Shown one piece after another: positions 1 to 6,278 of a DNA stretch of 9,669 bases. The translations under genes and the position numbers were made by a program. The DNA is from Chloroflexota bacterium (GTDB lineage: Bacteria; Chloroflexota; Limnocylindria; Limnocylindrales; Limnocylindraceae): assembly GCA_947483025.1 (NCBI GenBank), contig CANKMK010000012.1, positions 1 through 9,669 of the forward strand, written 5' to 3'. Every line of letters begins with the position of its first letter. The first letter of the stretch is position 1. The notes below the pieces were generated by a model, which did not search any database, was not told the DNA's origin, and worked only from the letters and a program-made list of their open reading frames with translations.

Positions 1-240
1 GACCATGGCGATGTCGCGGTCCTTCGGGGCGATGTCGTTGACGACCTTGTCGCCGATCAGCAGGGTGCCGTCGGTGATCTCTTCGAGGCCGGCGATCATG
101 CGCAGCGAGGTGGTCTTGCCGCAGCCCGAGGGGCCCACGAGGACCATGAACTCGCCATCCTTGATCTCAAGGGAGAGGTTTTCGACGGCGAGGACCTCGC
201 CGTACTTCTTGGAGACACCCTGGAACGTCACCGTAGACAT
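1..240 (-). CDS. ugpC: Sugar ABC transporter ATPase, MalK/UgpC type (N-terminal 80 residues, cut by window edge)
   Basis: The visible part is the N-terminal nucleotide-binding domain of an ABC importer ATPase. It opens [20 protein letters not shown] and carries a perfect Walker A (GPSGCGKTT, residues 36-44), then [17 protein letters not shown] and PKDRDIAMV. The Q-loop should follow just past the window edge. The [14 protein letters not shown] wording is typical of the CUT1 MalK/UgpC/MsmK ATPases, which hydrolyse ATP on the cytoplasmic face of sugar or glycerol-phosphate importers and are often shared between several permeases. The ATG at 240 is supported by a strong Shine-Dalgarno (GAGGAGGG, complement of 246-253) five bases upstream. 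The gene lies 91 nt downstream of the MFS exporter on the same strand and may share its transcript. The substrate cannot be deduced, and the regulatory C-terminal domain is out of view. The symbol reflects the family, not a demonstrated glycerol-3-phosphate role. Confidence 0.88.
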   Translation of the reverse strand, partial: MSTVTFQGVSKKYGEVLAVENLSLEIKDGEFMVLVGPSGCGKTTSLRMIAGLEEITDGTLLIGDKVVNDIAPKDRDIAMV

Positions 241-245
241 ATGCA

Positions 246-277
246 CCCTCCTCGCTGGCTGGCCCCTCTATGGGGGC
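246..277 (-). promoter_or_regulatory. Leader of the UgpC-type gene: strong RBS plus small G+C hairpin
   Basis: In the 91-nt gap before the ATPase gene, the transcript strand carries GCCCC...GGGGC (262-266 pairing with 273-277, 6-nt loop), then a purine-rich Shine-Dalgarno at 253-246, five bases from the ATG. The hairpin is not followed by a U run, so it is not a convincing intrinsic terminator for the MFS gene upstream. It may be a weak attenuator or chance. No convincing -35/-10 pair was seen in the gap. Confidence 0.35.
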
Positions 278-331
278 ATCCCGCCGCGAGGCGAGTCTAT
301 CAGCGTGTAGGGGCTGAAGCCGAGGGTGGCG

Positions 332-1624
332 CTACTTCTGGGCGACCCCCGTCGGCATCTCCTTGATCCCCCAGACCGGCCCAAAGAGGAGCGGGACGAA
401 GGCGAAGGTGCCACCGATCCCGCCAATGATGAGCGCCTCGCGCAGCCCCAGGTTGGTGCCGATGATCCCACCGAGCAAGGCACCGATTGGGATGGTGCCC
501 CATACGAACCAGCGCATGGTGGCGTTCATGCGCCCAGACATCTCGGGTGGCGTGAGGGCCTGGCGCAGGCTGACCTGGTTGATGTTGTACAGGGTGCCCG
601 ACGCAGCCGCCGCGAAGAAGCCGCCACCGATCACGAGGGCATTAAGAAGATCGTTCCCCGGCTGACAGAAGGCGAGCACCGCCAACATCGGTCCGCCCAA
701 CGGAATGGTGAGAACGATAGTGCGACCGACCCCAAGCCTCTTTGAGATGCGATCTGCGAAGAGGGCACTGATGAGTCCCCCAGCGGATCCGAGCGTTGCG
801 GTGAAACCGATGAGCGCCACAGAGAGGCCGAGCACGTTGTAGGCGAAGAGCATCTCAACAGTTCCGGCAATCGTGCCGAACAGGTTTGATGTTGCGGTCG
901 CGCCGCCAATGGTGCGCAGCGCAGGGTGTCGAAAGACGTAGCGCAGTCCTGCAGCAATGTCTGATCTCAGCGAGGCGCGTGGCGCGCTTGTGGCTGGCGC
1001 GTCAGCGTCATTCAGTTCGGCGACAGATTCGTGATGCGGCTTGATGGAGAAGATGAAGAGCGCAGAGAACACGTACGAGATGGCATCAATCACCACCGCC
1101 GCAGGTGCCTTGACGATGGCGATCAGCGCGCCGGCGAGGCTTGGCCCAAGGAGCCCAGCTGCGGAGCGACTGATTTCAAGTTTGGAGTTGCCTTCGACGA
1201 GATCCTCCTTCGGGATGAGTGAGGGGAGATAGGCCTGGTAGGCGACGTCGAAGAAGACGGTGAGGGTGCCGAGAAGGAAGCCAACGATCACCAACTGCGG
1301 AATGGAGAGAACGCCAAGTACGTACGAGACGGGCAGCGTGAGCAGCAGAAGTGCACGGCCAAGGTCTCCAACGATGAGGACCCCCCGGCGTGGCAAGCGA
1401 TCGACGAGTGCCCCAATGAGCAGCCCAAAGACGAGGAAGGGGAGGAAATCGGCGATGTTGATGAACGCGATCTCCATTGGCCCTGCGTTCAGGAGTTGAA
1501 TCGCGACAATCGGCATTGCCAGGTGGCTAAAGCTGGAGCCGAAGTGGCTGATCGTCTCGGCAGTCCAGAGGCGGATGAAGCCTGGGTCGTGGATGAGGCG
1601 GCGTCGGGGGACGAGTGTGGGCAA
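332..1624 (-). CDS. MFS exporter, MFS_3 / EntS-like (430 aa)
   Basis: This is a predicted 12-TM major facilitator permease of the inner membrane. The N-terminus PRRRLIHDPGFIRLWTAETI followed by SHFGSSFSHLAMPIVAIQL, and the loop-2/3 signature GALVDRLPRRGVLIVGDLGR, are typical of the MFS_3 group (enterobactin exporter EntS-like and macrolide-efflux-like proteins), which export small molecules by proton antiport. A central cytoplasmic loop (NDADAPATSAPRASLRSDI) separates two six-helix halves, and the second half has ADRISKRLGVGRTIVL. The start is placed at TTG 1624. The open frame continues upstream but runs through the tRNA-His gene, and the TTG has an ideal Shine-Dalgarno (GAGGAG) six bases upstream. 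The resulting 430 aa is normal for the family. The gene begins 20 nt after the tRNA 3' end, so it is probably cotranscribed with it. The substrate is unknown. An ATC codon directly before the TTG is a possible but less likely start. Confidence 0.87.
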   Translation of the reverse strand: MPTLVPRRRLIHDPGFIRLWTAETISHFGSSFSHLAMPIVAIQLLNAGPMEIAFINIADFLPFLVFGLLIGALVDRLPRRGVLIVGDLGRALLLLTLPVSYVLGVLSIPQLVIVGFLLGTLTVFFDVAYQAYLPSLIPKEDLVEGNSKLEISRSAAGLLGPSLAGALIAIVKAPAAVVIDAISYVFSALFIFSIKPHHESVAELNDADAPATSAPRASLRSDIAAGLRYVFRHPALRTIGGATATSNLFGTIAGTVEMLFAYNVLGLSVALIGFTATLGSAGGLISALFADRISKRLGVGRTIVLTIPLGGPMLAVLAFCQPGNDLLNALVIGGGFFAAAASGTLYNINQVSLRQALTPPEMSGRMNATMRWFVWGTIPIGALLGGIIGTNLGLREALIIGGIGGTFAFVPLLFGPVWGIKEMPTGVAQK

Positions 1625-1636
1625 GATGCGCTCCTC
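1625..1636 (-). promoter_or_regulatory. RBS that fixes the MFS start
   Basis: GAGGAG (complement of 1631-1636) lies six bases upstream of the TTG at 1624 and nine or so bases after the tRNA-His CCA end. It shows that translation begins here and not at upstream in-frame ATGs, which fall in or beyond the tRNA. Confidence 0.7.
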
Positions 1637-1644
1637 ACGTGTGG

Positions 1645-1720
1645 TGGGGTGGCCAGAGGGAATTGAACCCTCATCTGCGGCTCCACAAACCACGGTCCTA
1701 ACCATTGAACGATGGCCACC
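1645..1720 (-). tRNA. tRNA-His (anticodon GTG)
   Basis: The cloverleaf folds by hand. The acceptor arm GTGGCCA (1719-1713) pairs fully with TGGCCAC (1655-1649). The D stem is GTTC/GGAC with one G-T pair and GG in the loop. The anticodon stem GTGGT/GCCGC encloses the loop TTGTGGA, with anticodon GTG at 1686-1684. The T stem GAGGG/CCCTC encloses TTCAATT. An extra G at 1720 opposite discriminator C (1648) is the G-1:C73 pair unique to histidine tRNA and recognised by HisRS. The CCA end is encoded (1647-1645). There is no intron and no long variable arm. The MFS exporter follows after 20 nt on the same strand, so RNase processing of a joint transcript would leave an mRNA starting close to its RBS. 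Confidence 0.96.
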
Positions 1721-1731
1721 AAGCAGCCGCC

Positions 1732-1737
1732 ATCTTA
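1732..1737 (-). promoter_or_regulatory. Possible -10 element for tRNA-His / MFS
   Basis: TAAGAT on the minus strand (4/6 match to TATAAT, with the key first A and last T present) ends 11 nt before the tRNA 5' end, the usual spacing for a tRNA promoter. No recognisable TTGACA-like -35 lies 16-18 nt upstream, where the sequence is G+C-rich and contains the direct repeats. Suggestive only. Confidence 0.35.
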
Positions 1738-1748
1738 CCCCGCGGGGA

Positions 1749-1782
1749 GGGGGTCGGCGCAGGGTAGAATGGGGGTCGGCGC
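1749..1782. repeat. 12-bp direct repeat, 22-bp period, bracketing the bioY -10
   Basis: GGGGGTCGGCGC occurs exactly at 1749-1760 and again at 1771-1782. The start-to-start distance is 22 bp, close to two DNA helical turns, so both copies would face the same side of the helix. The 10-nt spacer contains the candidate bioY -10 (TAGAAT). One copy lies just upstream of the -10 and the other over the expected transcription start. This is a plausible operator for a tandem-binding regulator, or a small local duplication. Confidence 0.5.
1765..1770 (+). promoter_or_regulatory. Possible -10 element for bioY
   Basis: TAGAAT matches TATAAT at 5 of 6 positions and stands out in a very G+C-rich stretch. 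Transcription would start near 1777, giving a leader of about 45 nt that contains the SD-sequestering hairpin. There is no clear -35. It is one of only two A+T-rich hexamers in the gap, and the other points toward the tRNA. Confidence 0.4.
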
Positions 1783-1814
1783 CCTCCCCATGCGGGTGGC
1801 GCCCGTAGGGAGGG
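1782..1814 (+). promoter_or_regulatory. bioY leader hairpin that buries the Shine-Dalgarno
   Basis: CCCTCCC (1782-1788) is an exact reverse complement of GGGAGGG (1808-1814). An inner stem CGGG (1793-1796) with CCCG (1802-1805) and a 5-nt loop TGGCG sits within it. The 3' arm of the outer stem is the bioY Shine-Dalgarno, seven bases before the GTG start, so the folded leader would block ribosome binding. The 5' arm can alternatively pair with GGGGAGGG at 1744-1751 if transcription starts far enough upstream. No known riboswitch consensus was recognised. Confidence 0.45.
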
Positions 1815-1821
1815 TGTAACC

Positions 1822-2508
1822 GTGCAGATTCGACGTGCAATGCCCGCAATGGGTCGAATTCCCGCCGCCGAGTACGGCGTGACGCTGGGCGACTTCTTCT
1901 TCCCCGTCTTCCTCGGCGAGCGCCTCGGCGCACGCCTGCAAGGTCTCGCGCTGGCCGTGGTTGGCGCGGCGATCGTGGCCGCCTCCGCCCAGATCGTGAT
2001 TCCACTCCCTGGCACCCCCGTGCCGATCACCGGACAGACCTTCGGCGTGCTCTTGGTTGGCGCAGCCCTTGGCGCGCGCCGCGGTCTCGCCTCGATGGTG
2101 CTCTACCTCGCGCTCGGGATCCTCGGCGCTCCGGTCTTCCGCGAGGGAAGCCACGGCATCGAGAAGTTCTTCATCTCTGGCGATGCAGGTCTCCTGCAGT
2201 TCGCCCCAACCGGCGGCTACCTCGTTGGCATGCTCTTCGCTGGATGGATCGTTGGGCGACTCGCCGACCTCGGCTGGGATCGCAGCGTGATTGGCACCAT
2301 TGGCGCGATGGCGATCGGCAGTCTGATCATCTATAGCTTCGGCGTGCCGTGGCTCGCCGCCTCTGCGAACCTTGAGATCGGTGTTGCCATTCAGAAGGGG
2401 GTCGCCCCATTCCTGCTCGGCGATGCGATCAAGCTTGCACTGGCGGCTGCGGTCTTCCCTTCGGCCTGGTGGTACGTGAACCACGGCCGGAGCGACGGTC
2501 CACGCTGA
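1822..2508 (+). CDS. bioY: BioY: biotin ECF transporter S component (228 aa)
   Basis: This is the integral membrane protein that binds biotin with high affinity. It normally works with the EcfA/EcfA'/EcfT energising module for ATP-driven uptake. BioY signatures appear in order: TPVPIT plus QTFGVLL (residues 65-78), GAALGARRG (80-88), LYLALGILGAPVF (94-106), PTGGYLVG (129-136) and near the C-terminus PFLLGDAIK (196-204). Hydrophobic segments around 41-60, 72-105, 131-147, 155-175 and 196-215 fit a small polytopic S component. The GTG at 1822 is chosen because GGGAGGG ends seven bases upstream. At 228 aa it is longer than the usual 180-200, with about 40 extra N-terminal residues (GDFFFPVFLGERLGARL) before the first helix and a longer hydrophilic stretch around 107-127. 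No ecfA or ecfT is nearby, so it either borrows a shared module or works alone. An FGGY kinase follows after 19 nt. Confidence 0.92.
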   Translation: MQIRRAMPAMGRIPAAEYGVTLGDFFFPVFLGERLGARLQGLALAVVGAAIVAASAQIVIPLPGTPVPITGQTFGVLLVGAALGARRGLASMVLYLALGILGAPVFREGSHGIEKFFISGDAGLLQFAPTGGYLVGMLFAGWIVGRLADLGWDRSVIGTIGAMAIGSLIIYSFGVPWLAASANLEIGVAIQKGVAPFLLGDAIKLALAAAVFPSAWWYVNHGRSDGPR

Positions 2509-2527
2509 TCTAACGGCGACGCACCTG

Positions 2528-4063
2528 ATGCGTCGACCCGTTCGCGCCGCGCTTCTCGCCTTCGACCTGGGGAGCACCTCAGTCAAAGCACTCCTGATCA
2601 ACGCTGAGACTGGCGCGCCGATCGCGATTGCACGTCGCGCGACGAGTGGCGGGGCAGATGCGCGCGAACAAGATGCCGACACGTGGTGGGAGGCGATCTG
2701 CGCCGCCACCCATGAGGTGATGGCGCAGGCGGCTGCGCAAGGTGCCAACACGATTGAGGTCCGCGGGATCGGTGTCGATGGCCACGGACCATCGTTAACC
2801 CCCGTACGCGCCGACGGGAGCGCCGCGGGCTCGGCGTTGATGTGGCGTGATCGGCGTTCAGCCGACGACGAGGCCGCACTCGCAACGATTCTTGGACGTG
2901 GCGGATGGCTCCTCGGCGAACTGCCAAAGGCGCGGTGGCTCATTCGCGAGCGCCCTGAGGTCGCCGCCGCATCAACGTGGCTCCTCTCGTCGTGGGATGC
3001 ACTCACCCTGCGACTCTCTGGTGAGGCGGTCAGCGCCTTCTGGGATCCGGCGCGAAGCGTTTCACCCGCCCAGCGCAGCGCGTTGCTAGCGGCAGGTCTA
3101 GATGAGCGCGCACTCCCACCAGAGGTGTTCCCAGGCACCAGAATCGGCACACTGCTCCCTGGACCAGCTGCAGATCTCGGACTCTCTGCTGGCATTCCAA
3201 TCGCCGCAGGGATGAACGACGGCCTCGCCGCCGTTGTTGGCGCAGGCCTCACCGATCCTGGCCTCGGCGTCGATGTGGGCGGTACCGCGGGCGGCGTCGC
3301 AGTGGCGACAACGAGCGCTGAAGCACAGCGCATCAGCACCGCACTCCCTGGTCGCCTCTGGGCAGGACCGACTCCAGCACCGTTCGGCGATGGGGTGATC
3401 CTTGGCGGCGCGTTCGCAGGCACCGGCCGACTCCTTGAGTGGGTCGTTACCGAACTGCTCGCGAACGATCCAGCAGCGGCGCCGGCACGCCGCGCTGAGC
3501 TCTTCTCGACCGCCGCCGCGCTGCCACTCGGCGCCGATGGGCTCATGGCGAAACCGATCTCCCATCTTGGTTGGAGCAGCCCTCGCTCTGCCGATGATGC
3601 ATTCGATGGACGAACGGATCAGCACAGCGCAGCGCACCTCGTACGCGCAGCGATTGAGGGGGGTGCCCTTGCCGTCGCCCACCTGCTTGCCCCAGCGATT
3701 GAAGCCGGACTGCAGATCAGCGAGATGCGCCTCTCAGGTCCAGCAACCGGCGCTGCACCTGGGCCGCTCTCAGGTGGTGAGCCCGTGCCTGCGTCACTGA
3801 CTCAGCTCCGCGCCGATCTCTTCGGTGTGCCCGTGGTGATTGGCAGGAATCCCGAAGCATCGGCGGCGGGTGCTGCCGCACTTGCCGGCGTCGCATCTGG
3901 CACCTTTGCCAACCTTCGTGAAGCGTCACACGCCGTTGCGGCGCCAGCACAACGCGTTGAACCTGATGCGCGCGCACAGGGTCAGGCGCGGGAGTTACTG
4001 CAGCGATATGGGGCACTTTCGTCGGCGACGGGGGAGAGCGGCGCGGGCCGCCGCGAGGACTAA
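2528..4063 (+). CDS. FGGY-family carbohydrate kinase, xylulokinase-like (511 aa)
   Basis: This is a predicted cytosolic ATP-dependent sugar or polyol kinase of the two-domain FGGY fold. The N-terminal phosphate-1 motif is [13 protein letters not shown] (11-23). [18 protein letters not shown] (81-98) and ALMWRDRR (103-110) form the usual FGGY_N pattern. [13 protein letters not shown] (228-240) supplies the likely catalytic base Asp231 by analogy with XylB, and [13 protein letters not shown] (249-261) is the second phosphate motif. The C-terminal ADP-binding region LSGPATGAA...[15 protein letters not shown] (402-437) departs from the usual SGGxxxSxxWxQxxAD, with SGP in place of SGG and about a dozen extra residues. 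Length is typical (about 500). The ATG at 2528 leaves ten residues before the first strand. No Shine-Dalgarno is visible, which suggests coupling to bioY. The substrate is unresolved: xylulose-like, glycerol or another polyol are all possible. Its TAA overlaps the stop of the convergent ATPase gene by 4 nt. Confidence 0.85.
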   Translation: MRRPVRAALLAFDLGSTSVKALLINAETGAPIAIARRATSGGADAREQDADTWWEAICAATHEVMAQAAAQGANTIEVRGIGVDGHGPSLTPVRADGSAAGSALMWRDRRSADDEAALATILGRGGWLLGELPKARWLIRERPEVAAASTWLLSSWDALTLRLSGEAVSAFWDPARSVSPAQRSALLAAGLDERALPPEVFPGTRIGTLLPGPAADLGLSAGIPIAAGMNDGLAAVVGAGLTDPGLGVDVGGTAGGVAVATTSAEAQRISTALPGRLWAGPTPAPFGDGVILGGAFAGTGRLLEWVVTELLANDPAAAPARRAELFSTAAALPLGADGLMAKPISHLGWSSPRSADDAFDGRTDQHSAAHLVRAAIEGGALAVAHLLAPAIEAGLQISEMRLSGPATGAAPGPLSGGEPVPASLTQLRADLFGVPVVIGRNPEASAAGAAALAGVASGTFANLREASHAVAAPAQRVEPDARAQGQARELLQRYGALSSATGESGAGRRED

Positions 4064-5205
4064 GCCTTCCGCTTCGCCTTCGGAGCGCTCTTGGTAGCCG
4101 CCTTCGGCTTCGCCGCAGGCTTCACCTTCGTTGCGGCCTTTACGGCGAGCGCAATCTCATGACGCCCGGCGGCCGTGGTGGCCGCAGCGCCATCGGCGAG
4201 CGGGAAGTGGCAGGCCACATTCACGGTCACATCGCGCGGTGTGGCGACGAGCTTCGGCTCTTCGGTTGAGCACTTCTCTGGGTTGCCGAGCTGTTCACGC
4301 AGCCAGCAGCGCGTGCGGAAACGGCAGCCCGACGGTGGTGAGATCGGCGACGGGATCTCTCCCTCGAGGATGAGACGGTCCTTGGCATCGTGCGCCTCGA
4401 CCTTCGGTACTGCTGAGATCAGCGCCACGGTGTACGGATGCTGCGGCTTGGTGAAGACACGCTCAACCGGGCCAATCTCAACGACCTTGCCGAGATACAT
4501 GACGGCGACGCGATCAGAGAAGTAGCCGACAACGTCGAGGTTGTGGCTGATGAAGAGGTAGGTGAGCCCCTTCTCGTTGCGCAGATCGGTGAGTAGGTTC
4601 AGCACCTGGCTCTGGATCGAAACGTCGAGCGCTGAGACCGGCTCGTCGAGCACGATGAACTCTGGGTTTACTGCAAGGGCGCGGGCGATGCCGACGCGCT
4701 GTCGCTGCCCGCCCGAGAACTCATGTGGGTAGCGCGAGGCATAGTTGGGATCGAGTCCCACCAGGTCGAGCACTTCGCGTACGCGCTTCTCTCGCGCGGC
4801 ATGGTCGCCAAGCTTGTGGGCGAGGAGCCCCTCTTCGATCTGGTCGCCGATTGGGAGGCGCGGATTGAGCGACCCGAATGGATCCTGGAAGACGATCTGC
4901 ATGCGCTTGCGCAGCGCGCGGCGCTCGGCGGCGGAGAGCTTCTTGATCTCACGGCCGTCGAAGGTGACGGAACCGGCGGTGGTTGGCTGCAGGCCGAGGG
5001 CGACACGGCCGAGCGTGGTCTTGCCGGAGCCCGACTCGCCGACGAGGCTGAGTGTCTCTCCGCGATTCACCGTGAGGTCGACGCCGTCGACGGCGCGAAC
5101 CGCAAGTGGCTTGCGAATCAGTGGGATGCCGCCGCGCACCTGGAAGTGGCGCTTCACACCAACGAGCTTTAGGAGTTCGCGCTTCTCTGCAGACTTGCCG
5201 CTCAT
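4060..5205 (-). CDS. dppF: Peptide-type ABC importer ATPase, DppF/OppF (381 aa)
   Basis: This is the second ATP-hydrolysing subunit of the Dpp/Opp importer, acting on the cytoplasmic face. It has Walker A GESGSGKT (56-63), Q-loop Gln107 ([13 protein letters not shown]), signature FSGGQRQR (163-170), Walker B FIVLDEP (183-189), D-loop SALD and H-loop His221. The oligopeptide-type C-terminal domain follows, with four cysteines (294, 300, 312, 332; C-x5-C-x11-C-x19-C), a pattern associated with an Fe-S site in Dpp-type ATPases. The last 28 or so residues are a Lys/Ala/Pro tail ending [10 protein letters not shown], not needed for the fold and unusual for the family, whose members normally end near residue 330. 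The ATG at 5205 overlaps the upstream dppD stop (ATGA). The TAG stop overlaps the stop of the convergent kinase. The alternative name oppF is equally possible, since specificity is set by the binding protein. Confidence 0.93.
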   Translation of the reverse strand: MSGKSAEKRELLKLVGVKRHFQVRGGIPLIRKPLAVRAVDGVDLTVNRGETLSLVGESGSGKTTLGRVALGLQPTTAGSVTFDGREIKKLSAAERRALRKRMQIVFQDPFGSLNPRLPIGDQIEEGLLAHKLGDHAAREKRVREVLDLVGLDPNYASRYPHEFSGGQRQRVGIARALAVNPEFIVLDEPVSALDVSIQSQVLNLLTDLRNEKGLTYLFISHNLDVVGYFSDRVAVMYLGKVVEIGPVERVFTKPQHPYTVALISAVPKVEAHDAKDRLILEGEIPSPISPPSGCRFRTRCWLREQLGNPEKCSTEEPKLVATPRDVTVNVACHFPLADGAAATTAAGRHEIALAVKAATKVKPAAKPKAATKSAPKAKRKA

Positions 5206-6278
5206 CGCGCCGCCCCCTTCTTGGTTGCTGTCGAGGTGCGCTTCCCTGCGGCGGTACCGTCGAGCACCTCCTTGGTGCGAATGCAGCGAACGAGGCGCCC
5301 ATCCTTGAGCGGCTCAAGCGGCGGTACCGCAGTGGTACAGGCGGTGATGGCGTAGCGGCAGCGTGGAGCGAAGCGGCAGCCGGCCGGGAACGCGTCAGGC
5401 GACGGCACCATGCCCGTGATGGTGTTGAGCTTCTTGCCACGCGCCGCGAACGAAGGGATCGAGGTGACGAGGTCACGCGTGTATGGGCTCGCCGGCTCGC
5501 GCAACACGTTCGCAGCGTTGCCCGTCTCAACGATCTGGCCGGCATACATCACGGCGATGCGATCGGCCGTCTCGGCAACCACGCCAAGGTCGTGGGTAAT
5601 GAGCAGGAGTGCGGCGCCGCGCTCGGTGGTGGTGCGGCGCAGCAGGTCAAGCACCTGCGCCTGGATGGTGACATCGAGGGCGGTGGTTGGCTCGTCGGCA
5701 ATGATCATGGAGGGCTCGCCCGAGAGGGCCATGGCGATCATGGCGCGCTGGCGCATGCCGCCCGAGAGTTGATGTGGGTACTGCTTGGCGCGCTGGTCTG
5801 GCTGCGAGATCTCGACCTGCTCGAGATAGCCGACCGCCAACTTGTGGGCCTCTTTCCAGCTCAACTTGCGGTGGGCAACGATCACTTCGGCGATCTGTTC
5901 GCCAATCGTGGTGACTGGGTTGAGGGCAGAGAGCGGCTCCTGGAAGATCACGCCGATCCCGCCGCCACGGATTGGGCGGAGCTGATCCTCGCTGAGGCCA
6001 ACGAGCTCGCGTCCCTTGAACTTGACCGAGCCCTCGATGATTGCCTGCTTGCGACTGAGTAGCGAGATGATCGCCATGGCCGAAACGGTCTTCCCCGAGC
6101 CCGACTCACCAACAATCGCGAGGCACTCACCGGCAGCGAGGTTGAACGAGACGCCATTCACAACATTCAGCACACCGCGACTGGTGCGGAAGCTGATGGC
6201 GAGGTCCTTCACCTCAAGGAGTGGGGCAGTAGAAGCCGCAGCGCGCTTGGCCACAGGGCTCTTCTTCACAGCGCTCAT
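5202..6278 (-). CDS. dppD: Peptide-type ABC importer ATPase, DppD/OppD (358 aa)
   Basis: This is the first ATPase of the importer and would pair with the DppF-like subunit as an NBD heterodimer. It shows Walker A GESGSGKT (57-64), Q-loop Gln113 ([11 protein letters not shown]), signature LSGGMRQR (171-178), Walker B MIIADEP (191-197), TALD D-loop and His229 ([11 protein letters not shown]). The M in SGGMRQR and the THDLGVV string are typical of the D-type rather than the F-type partner. The C-terminal oligo/dipeptide domain has AGCRFAPRC and four cysteines (301, 307, 314, 332), a likely Fe-S or structural site. A basic N-terminal leader ([16 protein letters not shown]) and a basic tail ([14 protein letters not shown]) flank the normal fold. 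The ATG at 6278 overlaps the dppC stop, and its own TGA overlaps the dppF start, both by 4 nt. Confidence 0.94.
   Translation of the reverse strand: MSAVKKSPVAKRAAASTAPLLEVKDLAISFRTSRGVLNVVNGVSFNLAAGECLAIVGESGSGKTVSAMAIISLLSRKQAIIEGSVKFKGRELVGLSEDQLRPIRGGGIGVIFQEPLSALNPVTTIGEQIAEVIVAHRKLSWKEAHKLAVGYLEQVEISQPDQRAKQYPHQLSGGMRQRAMIAMALSGEPSMIIADEPTTALDVTIQAQVLDLLRRTTTERGAALLLITHDLGVVAETADRIAVMYAGQIVETGNAANVLREPASPYTRDLVTSIPSFAARGKKLNTITGMVPSPDAFPAGCRFAPRCRYAITACTTAVPPLEPLKDGRLVRCIRTKEVLDGTAAGKRTSTATKKGAAR

Noticed and set aside
1..331. Plus-strand open frames over the UgpC-type gene and its leader
   Set aside because: They are shadows of the Walker A-containing minus-strand gene and have no domain or RBS support.
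332..2005. A longer 557-residue reading frame for the MFS protein, starting at 2005
   Set aside because: The extra N-terminus is Arg/Pro-rich translation of the antisense of bioY and then of the tRNA-His gene. The TTG at 1624 with its GAGGAG site gives a normal family length.
1735..3546. A 603-residue open frame on the minus strand opposite bioY and the kinase
   Set aside because: Composition is Ser/Arg/Ala/Pro-rich with no recognisable domain, as expected for an antisense shadow in G+C-rich DNA. The plus-strand proteins have clear family motifs.
3279..5330. Repeated palindromic string GCGGTACCG at about 3279, 5249 and 5321
   Set aside because: All copies lie inside coding regions in different codon phases and contexts. 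Three copies of a short G+C-rich palindrome do not support a functional element.
5106..6062. A 318-residue plus-strand open frame opposite dppD and the dppF start
   Set aside because: No family motif. The minus strand encodes complete ABC ATPase signatures over the same bases.
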